This document shows positions 8,706-17,691 of a DNA stretch of 64,000 bases, piece by piece. The stretch lies in the NCBI GenBank assembly GCA_052324925.1, contig JBQPRE010000001.1. One strand, 5' to 3'. The notes below the pieces were generated by a model. It saw only the letters and a list, made by a program, of their open reading frames with translations, was not told where the DNA came from and ran no database searches. Both the position numbers and the translations under genes were made by a program. The stretch's first letter is position 1, and each line of letters starts with the position of its first letter. The stretch is from Flavimobilis sp052324925. GTDB taxonomy: Bacteria > Actinomycetota > Actinomycetes > Actinomycetales > Cellulomonadaceae.

Positions 8706-9143
8706 TCAGTGCCGGTGGCGCAAGCAGGGCGCCCACGCGCCCGCGAGGATGAGCCCGGCGATGGACACGCCCAGCGCGATCGCCCACTCGGCGCGCACAA
8801 GGCAGCCGAGAACGACGACGACGTGGGTGGCGAGCATCGCGATCGCCGCCCACGCGAGGGGGCGCGAGGGCGCGCCCCGTCGGGCCCGGTGCCTGATGAT
8901 CGCGACGGCCATCGCCAGTGCGGCCCCGACGAGTGCGAGCAGCGCGACGATGACGAAGGTGCGGCTGAGGGCCTGGGCGCCGGGGGCGGCCCCGTATCCG
9001 GCGTCGTGCATGGTCCGGTAGGACAGGACGGAGACCCCGACGAGGCCGGCGATGACTTCAAGACCGAGGACGGTCACGGCGACCCACGCGACGGGCCGTG
9101 CGAGTTGCGCGCCGGCAGGCGGACGGACGTAGACCTCGCTCAT
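8706..9143 (-). CDS. small four-helix membrane protein of unknown function
   Basis: A 145-residue protein with four predicted membrane segments: residues about 18-42 (VAWVAVTVLGLEVIAGLVGV), 62-84 (FVIVALLALVGAALAMAVA), 95-113 (AWAAIAMLATHVVVVLGCL) and 119-138. It ends in a His/Arg tail (CLRHRH). The short basic linker RHRARRGAPSRP separates two pairs of helices. The ATG start at 9143 opens an MSEVYVRPP N-terminus. I do not recognise a named family. It is on the same strand as the HNH nuclease but separated by the repeat-rich spacer, so a common transcript is uncertain. Confidence 0.7.
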   Translation of the reverse strand: MSEVYVRPPAGAQLARPVAWVAVTVLGLEVIAGLVGVSVLSYRTMHDAGYGAAPGAQALSRTFVIVALLALVGAALAMAVAIIRHRARRGAPSRPLAWAAIAMLATHVVVVLGCLVRAEWAIALGVSIAGLILAGAWAPCLRHRH

Positions 9144-9343
9144 GTGCGGCCCCCCTCGCCGGCTCGTGCCGACTCCGCACTGTCCGTGAGCGGGCGGCCG
9201 TGCGCTGAGCGCACGTAGCGATCCTCTCGCTTCCGGACAGAAAGATCACGGGGCCGAAGGTCCCTGTTCGTATCGTGGGACGTGTGCGCGTCACTCTCGC
9301 TGCCGCGCGAGCCCGCGACCCCGCGCGCCCCAGCAACGGCCTC

Positions 9344-10414
9344 CTACCAGCGATTCATTGCCTGTTCGGCCCACCCTTCGAGGCCGTCGACCCGCACCCG
9401 CTCCCCCTGGGCCGTCGCAACCCATCCCTCCCACACCCCGAAACACTGGGTGGTATCACCCGCGAGGATCCCGAGGTTCGTCACCGCGTGCCGTGCATGG
9501 AACGGCGTGAACGTGACGTCGAGCCGCGACCCGCGCACGCGCCACGGCCGCAACCAGTCCTCGTCGTCGTACTCCCAGACGACCTCCTCGGAGATCTTGT
9601 CGACGACGCCGTCGAGAATGAGCGCGTTCTCCGTCGAGCCTGAGCCCACGGTCCACCGGCCCCCGAGCTGCAGCCCGGTCCGCACGCCATCGACGACGCC
9701 CGACCCGGCCGCCCAGTTCCACGTGCGTGAGTACGGCCAGCGGCCACGACCGTGGTCGAGCACAGCCCACGCTCCCTCGCCGACGTCGACCGTCTCCCCG
9801 TCGACCGTGAGCGTGCCGACCAGCGGAATCGCCAGATCCTTGACGGTGTACTGGTAGCGGCCGCGCCCGAACGGCACGACGACGCCCATCGACTCCCAGC
9901 CCGGGCCGCGGACCGCGCGGACGTCGAGCTCGACGCGCGAGGTCCGCGCCCGCAGGCGCGTCGTCCGCCCCGGCCGCACCGCACCCGGCGGGAGGGCGAG
10001 CCCGGACGCGGTGACGTCGTCGGCTGGGCTGCCCGCGACCTCGTCGATCGCGAGATGGAAGCCTCGTCCGTTGCCGCGTGCGGGCCCTCGGCCGAGCGAC
10101 TCGGGCAGGCGCGTGCCGCGCCCGAACGGACTGATGACAGACGCGTCGACCTCCTCGAGCGTGCGCCGGTCGAGCACGTAGAGCTGGTGGACCGCTGCGT
10201 AGTCGAGGTTCGAGATCGTCAGGCCGACGACGTGCGTCGGCGTCATGAGACCCCAGTACTCCCACCGTTTGTTGCGCCCCCAGAAGCCTGGGCCGGACGG
10301 CAGCGTCGTGTCGTGCAACGGTGTGCGGCTCCACCCGTGAGCGTCTGGGTTGAGGTGGCCGTCGGGGCCGACGAGGCGGACGGGCGCGGTGATCTCACGT
10401 TCGACGTAGGGCAC
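9344..10414 (-). CDS. DUF2804 family protein
   Basis: A 356-residue soluble protein matching the DUF2804 family: N-terminal EREITAPVRLVGPDG, the tryptophan-rich GRNKRWEYWGLMTP segment, central LDHGRGRWPY, and a C-terminal GEWEGW-like stretch (CFGVWEGWVATAQGE). A GTG at 10414 is chosen because AAGGAG stands six bases upstream; the ATG at 10459 would extend into unrelated basic sequence. The family has a beta-rich, lipocalin- or hydroxysteroid-hydratase-like fold and no settled biochemical role, so none is assigned. It is divergent from the VIT1-type transporter gene. Confidence 0.82.
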   Translation of the reverse strand: MPYVEREITAPVRLVGPDGHLNPDAHGWSRTPLHDTTLPSGPGFWGRNKRWEYWGLMTPTHVVGLTISNLDYAAVHQLYVLDRRTLEEVDASVISPFGRGTRLPESLGRGPARGNGRGFHLAIDEVAGSPADDVTASGLALPPGAVRPGRTTRLRARTSRVELDVRAVRGPGWESMGVVVPFGRGRYQYTVKDLAIPLVGTLTVDGETVDVGEGAWAVLDHGRGRWPYSRTWNWAAGSGVVDGVRTGLQLGGRWTVGSGSTENALILDGVVDKISEEVVWEYDDEDWLRPWRVRGSRLDVTFTPFHARHAVTNLGILAGDTTQCFGVWEGWVATAQGERVRVDGLEGWAEQAMNRW

Positions 10415-10515
10415 GGTCTCTCCTTCGCGGCGGGGCCTCCTCGCCCCAGGTCCCAGCATCCTTGCACCTCACGGTGCGGGCGGTTGCCCGGTGCGTGCCG
10501 GGCGACGACGCTGCG

Positions 10516-10535
10516 AAGTGCGGCGACCCGCACTT
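10516..10535. promoter_or_regulatory. perfect 8-bp hairpin in a divergent promoter region
   Basis: AAGTGCGG-CGAC-CCGCACTT forms a perfect stem with a 4-base loop, 44 bp before the VIT1-type gene and 100 bp from the DUF2804 start. A second short stem (GCCCGG / CCGGGC) lies upstream near 10485-10503. Either may be an operator; nothing in the sequence tells which gene it controls. Confidence 0.4.
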
Positions 10536-10579
10536 GCGCGTACGGACGCGGGGAGCGGACGGCTTGTCACGATAGAGGT

Positions 10580-11806
10580 ATGCCCGACGCCCCCCGCAGC
10601 CCCGCACCTGCCGCAGACGACCCGGCGCCCCGCCGCACCGAGCCGACCGCGCGCGACATCCGCCGCTGGCGCCACCACCTTGCCGACGAGCTCGCCGAGG
10701 CGGCGATCTACCGCGACTTGGCGGCCGCCCGCACCGGGTCGGAGCGTGAGATCCTCCTCGAGCTTGCCGAGGCTGAGGGCCGGCACGCTGAGCACTGGCG
10801 CACCCTGCTGGGTGCGGAACGCTCGGCGTCGGTCCGTCGGTCGCCGTACTCGAAGGTGCTCGGGCTGGGCGCCCGCCGGTTCGGGTCGGTGTTCACGCTC
10901 GCGCTCGCCCAGCACGCCGAGTCACGCTCGGCCTACGAGGTCGACACGGACGCGACCCCGCAGATGGCGGCCGACGAGCGCATCCACGAGGAGGTCGTGC
11001 GGTCGCTCGCGACGCGCGGGCGCATCGAGATGTCAGGCAACTTCCGCGCCGCTGTCTTCGGGCTCAACGACGGCCTCGTCTCGAACCTTGCCCTCATCCT
11101 CGGCATCGGCGCGACGGGCGTCGGCACGGGCACCGTCCTCGCGACCGGTGTGGCGGGCCTGCTCGCAGGTGCCATGTCGATGGGTGCGGGCGAGTTCGTG
11201 TCCGTGCGCTCGCAGGTCGAGCTTGCGCGGGCGTCGCATCCGTCGCCGCACGCGCACGACGCGCTCGCGCACCTCGACGTCGAGGCGAACGAGCTCTCGC
11301 TCGTCTACCGGGCGCGTGGCCTCGACCCGGCGGCGGCCGACGCCAAGGCGCGGCGAACGCTCGCGCTCGTCGCGCGCGCCGACGCTGCGGAGCGGCGTGC
11401 GACCGTGCCGGACGACGCCGCCGACATGGTCGACGTCGGGCTCGCTGCTGATGCGGCGGCCGTCGAGGCCGCGCTCGCGGAGTCGGCGAGCGAGCACGTC
11501 GAGGTCGTCGGCCCTGACGCGGAGCTGCTCGGAAGTGCCTGGGGCGCCGCGATCTCGAGCTTCTGCCTCTTTGCGGGCGGTGCGCTCGTCCCGCTCCTGC
11601 CCTTCCTCATTGGCATGTCGGGCGGTGCGGCGATGATCGTTGCTGCCGTGCTCGTCGGGCTCGTCCTGCTGGTCACGGGCGCCACTGTCGGTGTCCTGTC
11701 GGGGGCGTCGCCGTGGACGCGTGCCGTTCGGCAGATCGCCATCGGCTACGGCGCGGCGGCGGTCACCTATCTGCTGGGTCTCGCGTTCGGTACGACGCTC
11801 GGGTAG
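10580..11806 (+). CDS. VIT1/CCC1-family metal transporter with N-terminal ferritin-like domain
   Basis: A 408-residue protein. Residues about 30-160 form a rubrerythrin/ferritin-like helical bundle with metal-ligand style motifs (DELAEAAIYRDLA; LAEAEGRHAEHW, an ExxxxH pair). The C-terminal part is a five-helix VIT1 transporter with the family signature MSGNFRAAVFGLNDGLVSNLALI and the GAMSMGAGEFVSVRSQ helix, and ends in two hydrophobic helices. Relatives move Fe2+ or Mn2+ out of the cytoplasm; the ferritin-like domain is thought to sense or deliver iron. The ATG start follows GATAGAGGT. Metal specificity is inferred from family only. Confidence 0.88.
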   Translation: MPDAPRSPAPAADDPAPRRTEPTARDIRRWRHHLADELAEAAIYRDLAAARTGSEREILLELAEAEGRHAEHWRTLLGAERSASVRRSPYSKVLGLGARRFGSVFTLALAQHAESRSAYEVDTDATPQMAADERIHEEVVRSLATRGRIEMSGNFRAAVFGLNDGLVSNLALILGIGATGVGTGTVLATGVAGLLAGAMSMGAGEFVSVRSQVELARASHPSPHAHDALAHLDVEANELSLVYRARGLDPAAADAKARRTLALVARADAAERRATVPDDAADMVDVGLAADAAAVEAALAESASEHVEVVGPDAELLGSAWGAAISSFCLFAGGALVPLLPFLIGMSGGAAMIVAAVLVGLVLLVTGATVGVLSGASPWTRAVRQIAIGYGAAAVTYLLGLAFGTTLG

Positions 11807-11829
11807 GTCCGAGGCGTCGACATGTCTGG

Positions 11830-11908
11830 ATGGGGGCTGACGCGCAGGAGGAAATTCTTGGTGTGGATAACCCCCATTGTCAGCGTGACTCCGCTAGGTT
11901 GACGCTGA
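11830..11908. promoter_or_regulatory. nested inverted repeats upstream of the giant membrane protein
   Basis: ATGGGGG (11830-11836) pairs with CCCCCAT (11871-11877), and TCAGCGT (11880-11886) pairs with ACGCTGA (11902-11908), all within 97 bp of the start codon. The first pair could act as a weak terminator for the VIT1-type gene, the second as an operator near the start. Both are short; this is suggestive only. Confidence 0.35.
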
Positions 11909-11926
11909 TCCACGACAGGAGACCTC

Positions 11927-14900
11927 ATGGCTTGGCATCCCGACCCGACCGGACGCGCCGCATGGCGCCTCGAGGACGACAACGGCTGGACCCCGTGGCT
12001 CTCCGACGGTTCCCAGACGTGGCACGATCCGCGGCCCATGCACCGTCCGCTCGGGCCTGGCGATGCCCTCGCCCTCGCGTTCGTCACGGACGTCTTCCTT
12101 CCTGAGGCTCACGCGGCCGGTGCGCTTGATCCCGCACGCGCTGACGCGCTCACGGCCGTCGTCGAGACCCTCCGGGCCGAGGTCGGCGGGCAGGCGCCCG
12201 CTGGTGCGGCCGCGGCGGTCGGTCCCGGGGTCGTGCAGACCCCTGTTGCTGCGCCCGGGGCACCCGAGGTGGCGTTCGCAGCCCCACCCTCTGTCGTTCC
12301 CAGCCCCGCCATCTCCGGCCCAGCAGTCTCCAGCCCAGCAGTCTCGAGCCCTGCGGTTCCGAGCCCTGCTCCCCAGCCCCTTGCGACGTCCACGCCGGGC
12401 GCGATCACGCTCTCGCGGGTGCCGGCAGCGGAGCGTCGGACACCCCAGGCGTACCCACCGCTCGGGCCGCCGCCGGCCCGCACCCCGCGCCCCGTCCCGG
12501 CGTGGCGCCGCGCTGTTGCGGCGTCGATCGCCGCGCACGGCCTCACGTACCTCGGCGTCGTGCTGCTCTTCGTCGGCGTCTTCGGCCTGGTCGCGTTCGC
12601 GTTCGGCGACGTGCGTCCGTCGCTGCGCCCTGTCGCGGAGCTTGCGGCCGCCGCGGTTCCGTTCATCGCGGCGTGGCAGCTGAGGCGTGGGGGCGCGACG
12701 GATGTCGCGCGTGCGCTTGAGGTTCTCGGCGGACTCCTGCTGCCGCTGCTCGTCATCACGTCGCTCGTCGACGGCTTCCAGGTTCCGCCTGACCCGCGTG
12801 GTGGCGCGCTCGTCGTCGCGCTCACCGTGGTGCCGCTGGCCTGCGCGGGCGGCTATCTCGTGGCTGACCGGCGTCGTCGGGGGACCGCTCTGCGACACGC
12901 TGTCGTGCCCTCCCTCGTTCTCGCCGCCGCGATGGCGACGATCGGCGTCGGTCGTCCGCTGCCCACGGGGCAGGACGTCGCGGAGCCGAGCGTGTGGCAG
13001 GCGGGGGCGATGGCGCTCGCTCTCGCGCTCCTCGCGGTCGTCGCGCGTGTGCGTGGCGTGGCGATCGGCCCGTCGGGTCCTGCGACCCTCGTCGTCGTCA
13101 CCATGCTCGCGGCGCTCGCGCGGGCCGCGAGCGACCCGCAGGCGGGGCTCGTCCTCGCGACGGGTGCGGCGCTCGTCGTCGCGCTCGCCGCGATGCGGCC
13201 CGCGTTGCCGCCCATGCTGCCCGACGTCGCCGCGCCCCTCGCCTGGGCAGCGACGGTGCTCGCGGCGGGCGGGACGGACGGCCTGCTCGGCGAACCGGGC
13301 GCCCTGGGTGTGGTGGCCGCAGCCGGATTCCTCGTGCTCGCTGAAGAAGCAGGCCGACGTGGTCGCCCGACCGTGTCGCTCGCCATCCCCGTCGTCGGGT
13401 TGGGCGCGTCGACCCTCACGACACTCGTGGAGCCGTGGGCCGCCACTGCGGTCTTCGCCGCCGTCACCGCGTGGGCACTCCTGCGCAGGACTCGTCCGTT
13501 CGCCGGTACGCATCAGCTGTTCGACATCGTCGGTGGCGCGGCGCCCGCGCTGGGTCTCATCGCGCTCGGTTTCGCCACGCGCCCGACGATCGCGCTCGGC
13601 GCCGCTGTTGTCGCGCTCGCGGTGGCTCTGGTGCCGGAGCGCGAGGGCTACTGGCGGACGTGGCGTCGCGTGGGCACGCTGCTCGTCGTGCTCGGCGCCG
13701 TGGTGGTGCACGCCTGGGCGAACAACAGCCCTGGCGCGACATCGGCCGACGTCTGGAGCGTCGTTGCGGGGCTCGTCGTGCTCGGAGTGCTCGTCGCGTA
13801 CGGCCCGTTCGTCCCGCTGGCGCGCCTGTGGGGAGCGTCCGCGCTGCTCACCTGGGCGTGGCTGACCGCCGCGGCGCTCCTCGGCCTGCCGATCGTCGTG
13901 CTGGCGGGCGTGCTCGCGCTCGTCGGCCTCGCGTTCGTCGCGTCGAACTGGACCGTCGGTGCGGACGGGGCTGGGCATGCGCTCGGCGTCGGCGCCCTCG
14001 CCCTGGTCGTTGCACGAGATCCCGCCATGAGCTGGGAAGAACGCGCCAGCGACCCGACCCTCGCCTGGGCATACGCCCTCGTCCTGGTTGCTGCGACAGC
14101 GGCTCTCGCCGTGTCGGCGGTGCGCCTCGACCGCCGCGAGTCGGCAATAGTGCTCGCTCCGGCTCCGACCCCGGCTCCGGCCACGTCTGCGGCTCTGCCG
14201 CCAGCTCCCGTGGCCGCACGCCGAGCCCCCACGCCCCTCGCCGCGCCGCGACTCCTGTGGCTGCTCGTCACCGCAGGCGTACCCGTCTCGATGCTTGCCG
14301 TCCTCGACGCGGCCTACGCCTCGGCCGGTGCCGTCATGCCCGGCTGGTGGCCGCTCGCGATCCTCGCGTCGTGGGCGCTCGTCATCGCTGCCGCGACGCA
14401 CCTCATCCCGGCCTCCGAGTCCAGCACGAGCGGAGAAGCTGAGGCCCCCGCCCGACGCCCCATGCTCGGCATCGCCTTGATCGCCCCTCGCGCGGCCGCA
14501 CTCGTCGCGATGGCTGCGGTCGTCCAGCGGCTTGCTGTCGGCGACACCGGATGGAACGCGCCCGACGTCACCGACCTGGTCCTCGAGGCCGTCGCGATCG
14601 CGGCGCTCGTCCTCGTCCCCGTCCTGCTGCCCGTGGAGCGGCGCCCGCGGGTGGTCGTCAACCTCGCGTGGGCCGCGGTGCCGTTCGTCGTCCTCGACGT
14701 CGCGGTCGCGTCCTCCGCGTGGCTGCGCGGCCACATGCCCGAGACCGTCTCGTTCGTCGCGGCCGCTGTGGGCGCGCTCTACGTCATGGGAGCGGCTGCG
14801 GTCGCGTCCCGCGAGGTATGGCAGGCGGTGCACCGCGTGCGTGCGCCCTACGTCTACGGGCACGTGCTGCTCGTCGTCGCCGCCCTGCTCGCTCCGTCCG

Positions 14901-16783
14901 GAGGCGCAGCCTCGAGCGGCGTGCGCGATGCCGCGCTGGGCGCCGTCCTCGGTGCGACCGTGCTCGGAGCCGTCGCCCTGACCCTGCTCGCATCCGGTGT
15001 GCGCTGCCGCACGCCGTGGTCGCTCGCGCTCGGCATCGTCGCGGCGTGGGCCGCGCTCCTGCGCGCATGGCCCGGACTCGTCGACGACCACCCGTGGGTG
15101 GCGCTGCTCGCCGTGACGCTCCTCGTGGCTGGAGCCGAGGCGCTCCACCGGCTGCATCGCTTCCACCCGCGCTGGTCGATCGCGATCCTCGCCTCGGCCT
15201 CACCGATCGCTCTCACGGCGCTCGACGGCGAGCTGGCCACCCACCTCGCGACGGGCGTGCTCGCCGGCGCGGTCGCCATTGTCGTCGCCCGTCGAGGCCG
15301 GCCCAGGTCCGCCGACGCCATCGCCGCCGCAGCCGTGCTCGTCGTCTCCCTCGCCCTCGACGCAGGGACCTGGGCGATCGTCGCCGCGACAGGTCTCGTC
15401 ACGCTCACGGCCACCGGCCTCGCACTCGTGCGACGCGATCCTGGGCGGGCACTCATCGGTGCCGCGGGTGCGTTCGCCACGTGGGGAGCACTCATCGCCG
15501 CGACCGAACCGCACGCGCAGCAGGCGGCCGGGCTCTCGCTCGTCACCGGAGCCGCCATCGCACTCGTCGCGGCGAGCGCGCGCGTCTTCGCGCGATCGTT
15601 CTGGCCGACCGCCAAGGACCGGGCGCATCTCGCACTCGCGTGGTGGAGCACAGGACTTGCCATCGCTGTCGTCGGCGGGATCATCACCCTCGCCGTCTTC
15701 CGGGTCGACTGGCCGATCGTCGGCGGAGCCGCGCTCGTCGTCGCGGCACTCATTGCCGGGGCGCTCGCCTGGCGTGACCGGCGCGCGGTCGATGCCGCCG
15801 CCGTCGTCGGCGCGCTCACGACGCTCGCCGCCGGCACGGCAGCGAACCTCGGCCCGACGGCGCAGGTCGCCGTTCACGCCGCGGCGGCCGCGCTCACAGC
15901 GGTCGCGGCCGTCATCGTCGTCGTCACCGTGCGCGGCCCCGCCCGGCCGGTGGTCGCACTCCTCTCCCGTGCCCTCGCCGTCTACTCCGCCGCGGCGATC
16001 ATCCTCGCCGCGTTCGCGGCGGTCTACGGGACCGCCACCCAGGCCGCGGACCCGCTGGGTTCCTTCGACCTCGACACCTCGCTCCCGTACGCGATCATCC
16101 TGGCGACGGCGGCCGTCCAGGTCGCGGCATGGGGCCTCGGCAAGAACGCGCTCCCGGGCCAGATCCTCAGCCCGATCCTGGCGACAGGTGCGTGGCTCGT
16201 CGTCGCACCGCACCTGACGACGGGCGCAGCCTGGTCGACCGTCCCCGTCGGTCTCGCGCTGCTCATGGTCGCTAGCCTGCTCCGCGCGGAGCGCCGCCGC
16301 CGGGTGGGGGCACTGCCGGGCGCATCGTCCCGGGTCGAGCCAGGCGGGGCTCCCGCGCCTGGTTCGCCCACCGTCCGGTCGACCGACCCCGCCCTCGACA
16401 TGATCCTGGGGGCCGAGGCCGCGACCGAGCTCCTCGGCGTCGCCTTCCTCGTGGGCGCGTTCGTCGTTCGGGCGGTCGACGAGTCGGTCGCCTGGGCGCT
16501 CGCGGTCCTCGTCATCGGTGCGGCCATCGCCGTCTGGGGCCTCACGTCCAAGGTGCGCCGCCGTGTCATGACCGGTGCAGCGCTCGTCCTGGTCGCAGCA
16601 GTCCTGCTCGTCGGCGTGCCGCTCGTCGCACTGCTCCCCGGCTGGGGGTCAGCCGGGGCATGGCTCGTCGTCGCCGGGCTGGGCGCGATCGCCGTGCTGG
16701 GCGCGACCGTCATGGAGAGGAGCCGCTCGGCGGTCACCGGCATGTGGCGGCGCCTCGGCGACGACACCGAAGGGTGGGAGTAG
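11927..16783 (+). CDS. giant polytopic membrane protein (SCO7613-like)
   Basis: A single 1,618-residue reading frame. Residues 1-45 resemble a DUF2510-type Trp-rich motif (WHPDPTGRAAWRLED). Next comes a Pro/Ala/Val-rich linker to about residue 190 with short repeats of SSPAV, then an almost unbroken series of several dozen hydrophobic helices to the C-terminus, interrupted by a Pro/Ala-rich loop near residues 745-770 and a charged loop near 1,465-1,485. The layout fits the actinobacterial SCO7613 C-terminal domain membrane proteins; their function is unknown. The start ATG follows CAGGAGACCTC. It stands alone, convergent with the acetyltransferase. Channel, lipid or glycan handling roles cannot be separated from sequence. 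Confidence 0.85.
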   Translation: MAWHPDPTGRAAWRLEDDNGWTPWLSDGSQTWHDPRPMHRPLGPGDALALAFVTDVFLPEAHAAGALDPARADALTAVVETLRAEVGGQAPAGAAAAVGPGVVQTPVAAPGAPEVAFAAPPSVVPSPAISGPAVSSPAVSSPAVPSPAPQPLATSTPGAITLSRVPAAERRTPQAYPPLGPPPARTPRPVPAWRRAVAASIAAHGLTYLGVVLLFVGVFGLVAFAFGDVRPSLRPVAELAAAAVPFIAAWQLRRGGATDVARALEVLGGLLLPLLVITSLVDGFQVPPDPRGGALVVALTVVPLACAGGYLVADRRRRGTALRHAVVPSLVLAAAMATIGVGRPLPTGQDVAEPSVWQAGAMALALALLAVVARVRGVAIGPSGPATLVVVTMLAALARAASDPQAGLVLATGAALVVALAAMRPALPPMLPDVAAPLAWAATVLAAGGTDGLLGEPGALGVVAAAGFLVLAEEAGRRGRPTVSLAIPVVGLGASTLTTLVEPWAATAVFAAVTAWALLRRTRPFAGTHQLFDIVGGAAPALGLIALGFATRPTIALGAAVVALAVALVPEREGYWRTWRRVGTLLVVLGAVVVHAWANNSPGATSADVWSVVAGLVVLGVLVAYGPFVPLARLWGASALLTWAWLTAAALLGLPIVVLAGVLALVGLAFVASNWTVGADGAGHALGVGALALVVARDPAMSWEERASDPTLAWAYALVLVAATAALAVSAVRLDRRESAIVLAPAPTPAPATSAALPPAPVAARRAPTPLAAPRLLWLLVTAGVPVSMLAVLDAAYASAGAVMPGWWPLAILASWALVIAAATHLIPASESSTSGEAEAPARRPMLGIALIAPRAAALVAMAAVVQRLAVGDTGWNAPDVTDLVLEAVAIAALVLVPVLLPVERRPRVVVNLAWAAVPFVVLDVAVASSAWLRGHMPETVSFVAAAVGALYVMGAAAVASREVWQAVHRVRAPYVYGHVLLVVAALLAPSGGAASSGVRDAALGAVLGATVLGAVALTLLASGVRCRTPWSLALGIVAAWAALLRAWPGLVDDHPWVALLAVTLLVAGAEALHRLHRFHPRWSIAILASASPIALTALDGELATHLATGVLAGAVAIVVARRGRPRSADAIAAAAVLVVSLALDAGTWAIVAATGLVTLTATGLALVRRDPGRALIGAAGAFATWGALIAATEPHAQQAAGLSLVTGAAIALVAASARVFARSFWPTAKDRAHLALAWWSTGLAIAVVGGIITLAVFRVDWPIVGGAALVVAALIAGALAWRDRRAVDAAAVVGALTTLAAGTAANLGPTAQVAVHAAAAALTAVAAVIVVVTVRGPARPVVALLSRALAVYSAAAIILAAFAAVYGTATQAADPLGSFDLDTSLPYAIILATAAVQVAAWGLGKNALPGQILSPILATGAWLVVAPHLTTGAAWSTVPVGLALLMVASLLRAERRRRVGALPGASSRVEPGGAPAPGSPTVRSTDPALDMILGAEAATELLGVAFLVGAFVVRAVDESVAWALAVLVIGAAIAVWGLTSKVRRRVMTGAALVLVAAVLLVGVPLVALLPGWGSAGAWLVVAGLGAIAVLGATVMERSRSAVTGMWRRLGDDTEGWE

Positions 16784-16851
16784 GCCGGCAGGGCAGAGAG
16801 CAGGCGGGCGGAACGCAGAACAGGCGGGCACGGTCGAGAGCAGGGCCCGGG

Positions 16852-17637
16852 CTACGCCCGCGCCAGCTCGTGCCGCGCGAGCAGGAACGTCGGGTCCTCA
16901 CGCAGCAGGGGCACGATGACCTCGATGTACCCGCGTGCTTCGACGAGCGTCGCCGCACCCGCGCCGACCACCCCGTCGCGCTGCATGCCCGCGGCCCGCA
17001 GCGGCGCCGCCGCACGGTCGAAGTGACGATCCCAGCCCCACAGGTGCAGGCGCCCGCGCACGACGACCTCGTGGCCGTCGGGCATCACCACGACCCCGTT
17101 GGTCGGCTCGTCCTGGAGGTGATGCGGGACGCCCGCACGCTCCTCGGCCCCGTGCAGGGACGTCGAGCTCTCGTGCGTCACCCCACCGAGCAGCAGCACC
17201 CGGCCCCTCCCGTCCGCCAGCAGGCCATACGGGCTCGAGGCGTCACACGGCGTGACCGAGCGCGCATGCCCTGCGGTCAGCTCGCGCGACCGAGCGCCGA
17301 TCGCGACGACCGAGTGCGTCGGATGCGCCGACCGCACCGCGCCCGGCCAGAGTCGGGCGGCCTCGGGAATCGCACCCGTCCACCCGGGGGCGGTCGCGAG
17401 GTCCAGCCGTGGCGGATGAGCGGGACCGTGCTCGGCCGTCGCGGTGATCGTCGGGAACAGAACCGTCCCGTCCGGACCCACCGCGTCGATGAGCGCGGCG
17501 ACGACCGTCGTGGCGCCGCCGTCGACGTACCCGAGGCCACGCAGCGAGGAGTGCACGAGCACGTCGTCGCCCGGTCCGACGCCAAGCGTCCGCAGGGCGT
17601 CGACGAGATCCGTGCGCGTGAGAGGTGAGGGCATCAT
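16852..17637 (-). CDS. AAC(3)-family N-acetyltransferase
   Basis: A 261-residue protein with the landmarks of the acetyl-CoA-dependent aminoglycoside N(3)-acetyltransferase superfamily: VLVHSSLRGLGYVDGG near residue 27, VLFPTITATAEHG, RSAHPTHSVVAIG with the catalytic His, and LLLGGVTHESSTSLHGAEE. Length is normal. It starts at a double ATG after GGAAGGACG. The family includes true aminoglycoside-resistance enzymes but also many chromosomal members with other amine substrates (YokD, FrbF), so activity on aminoglycosides is not implied. Neighbours are not mobile elements. It is divergent from the MFS gene with a 54-bp gap. Confidence 0.88.
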   Translation of the reverse strand: MMPSPLTRTDLVDALRTLGVGPGDDVLVHSSLRGLGYVDGGATTVVAALIDAVGPDGTVLFPTITATAEHGPAHPPRLDLATAPGWTGAIPEAARLWPGAVRSAHPTHSVVAIGARSRELTAGHARSVTPCDASSPYGLLADGRGRVLLLGGVTHESSTSLHGAEERAGVPHHLQDEPTNGVVVMPDGHEVVVRGRLHLWGWDRHFDRAAAPLRAAGMQRDGVVGAGAATLVEARGYIEVIVPLLREDPTFLLARHELARA

Positions 17638-17691
17638 CGTCCTTCCGTCGCCGTCATCCTAGGCACGTCGCAGCGCGCATAGGCTCGTGCG

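Noticed and set aside
11894..15166. A 1,090-residue open frame on the minus strand
   Set aside because: It is antisense to the giant membrane protein, whose hydrophobic helices and codon bias are clearly real. The antisense product is Arg/Gly/Asp-rich without any domain, the typical shadow in high-G+C DNA.
16852..17637. Acquired antibiotic resistance gene
   Set aside because: The AAC(3) superfamily has many chromosomal members with other substrates, and no transposon, integron or compositional shift surrounds this gene.
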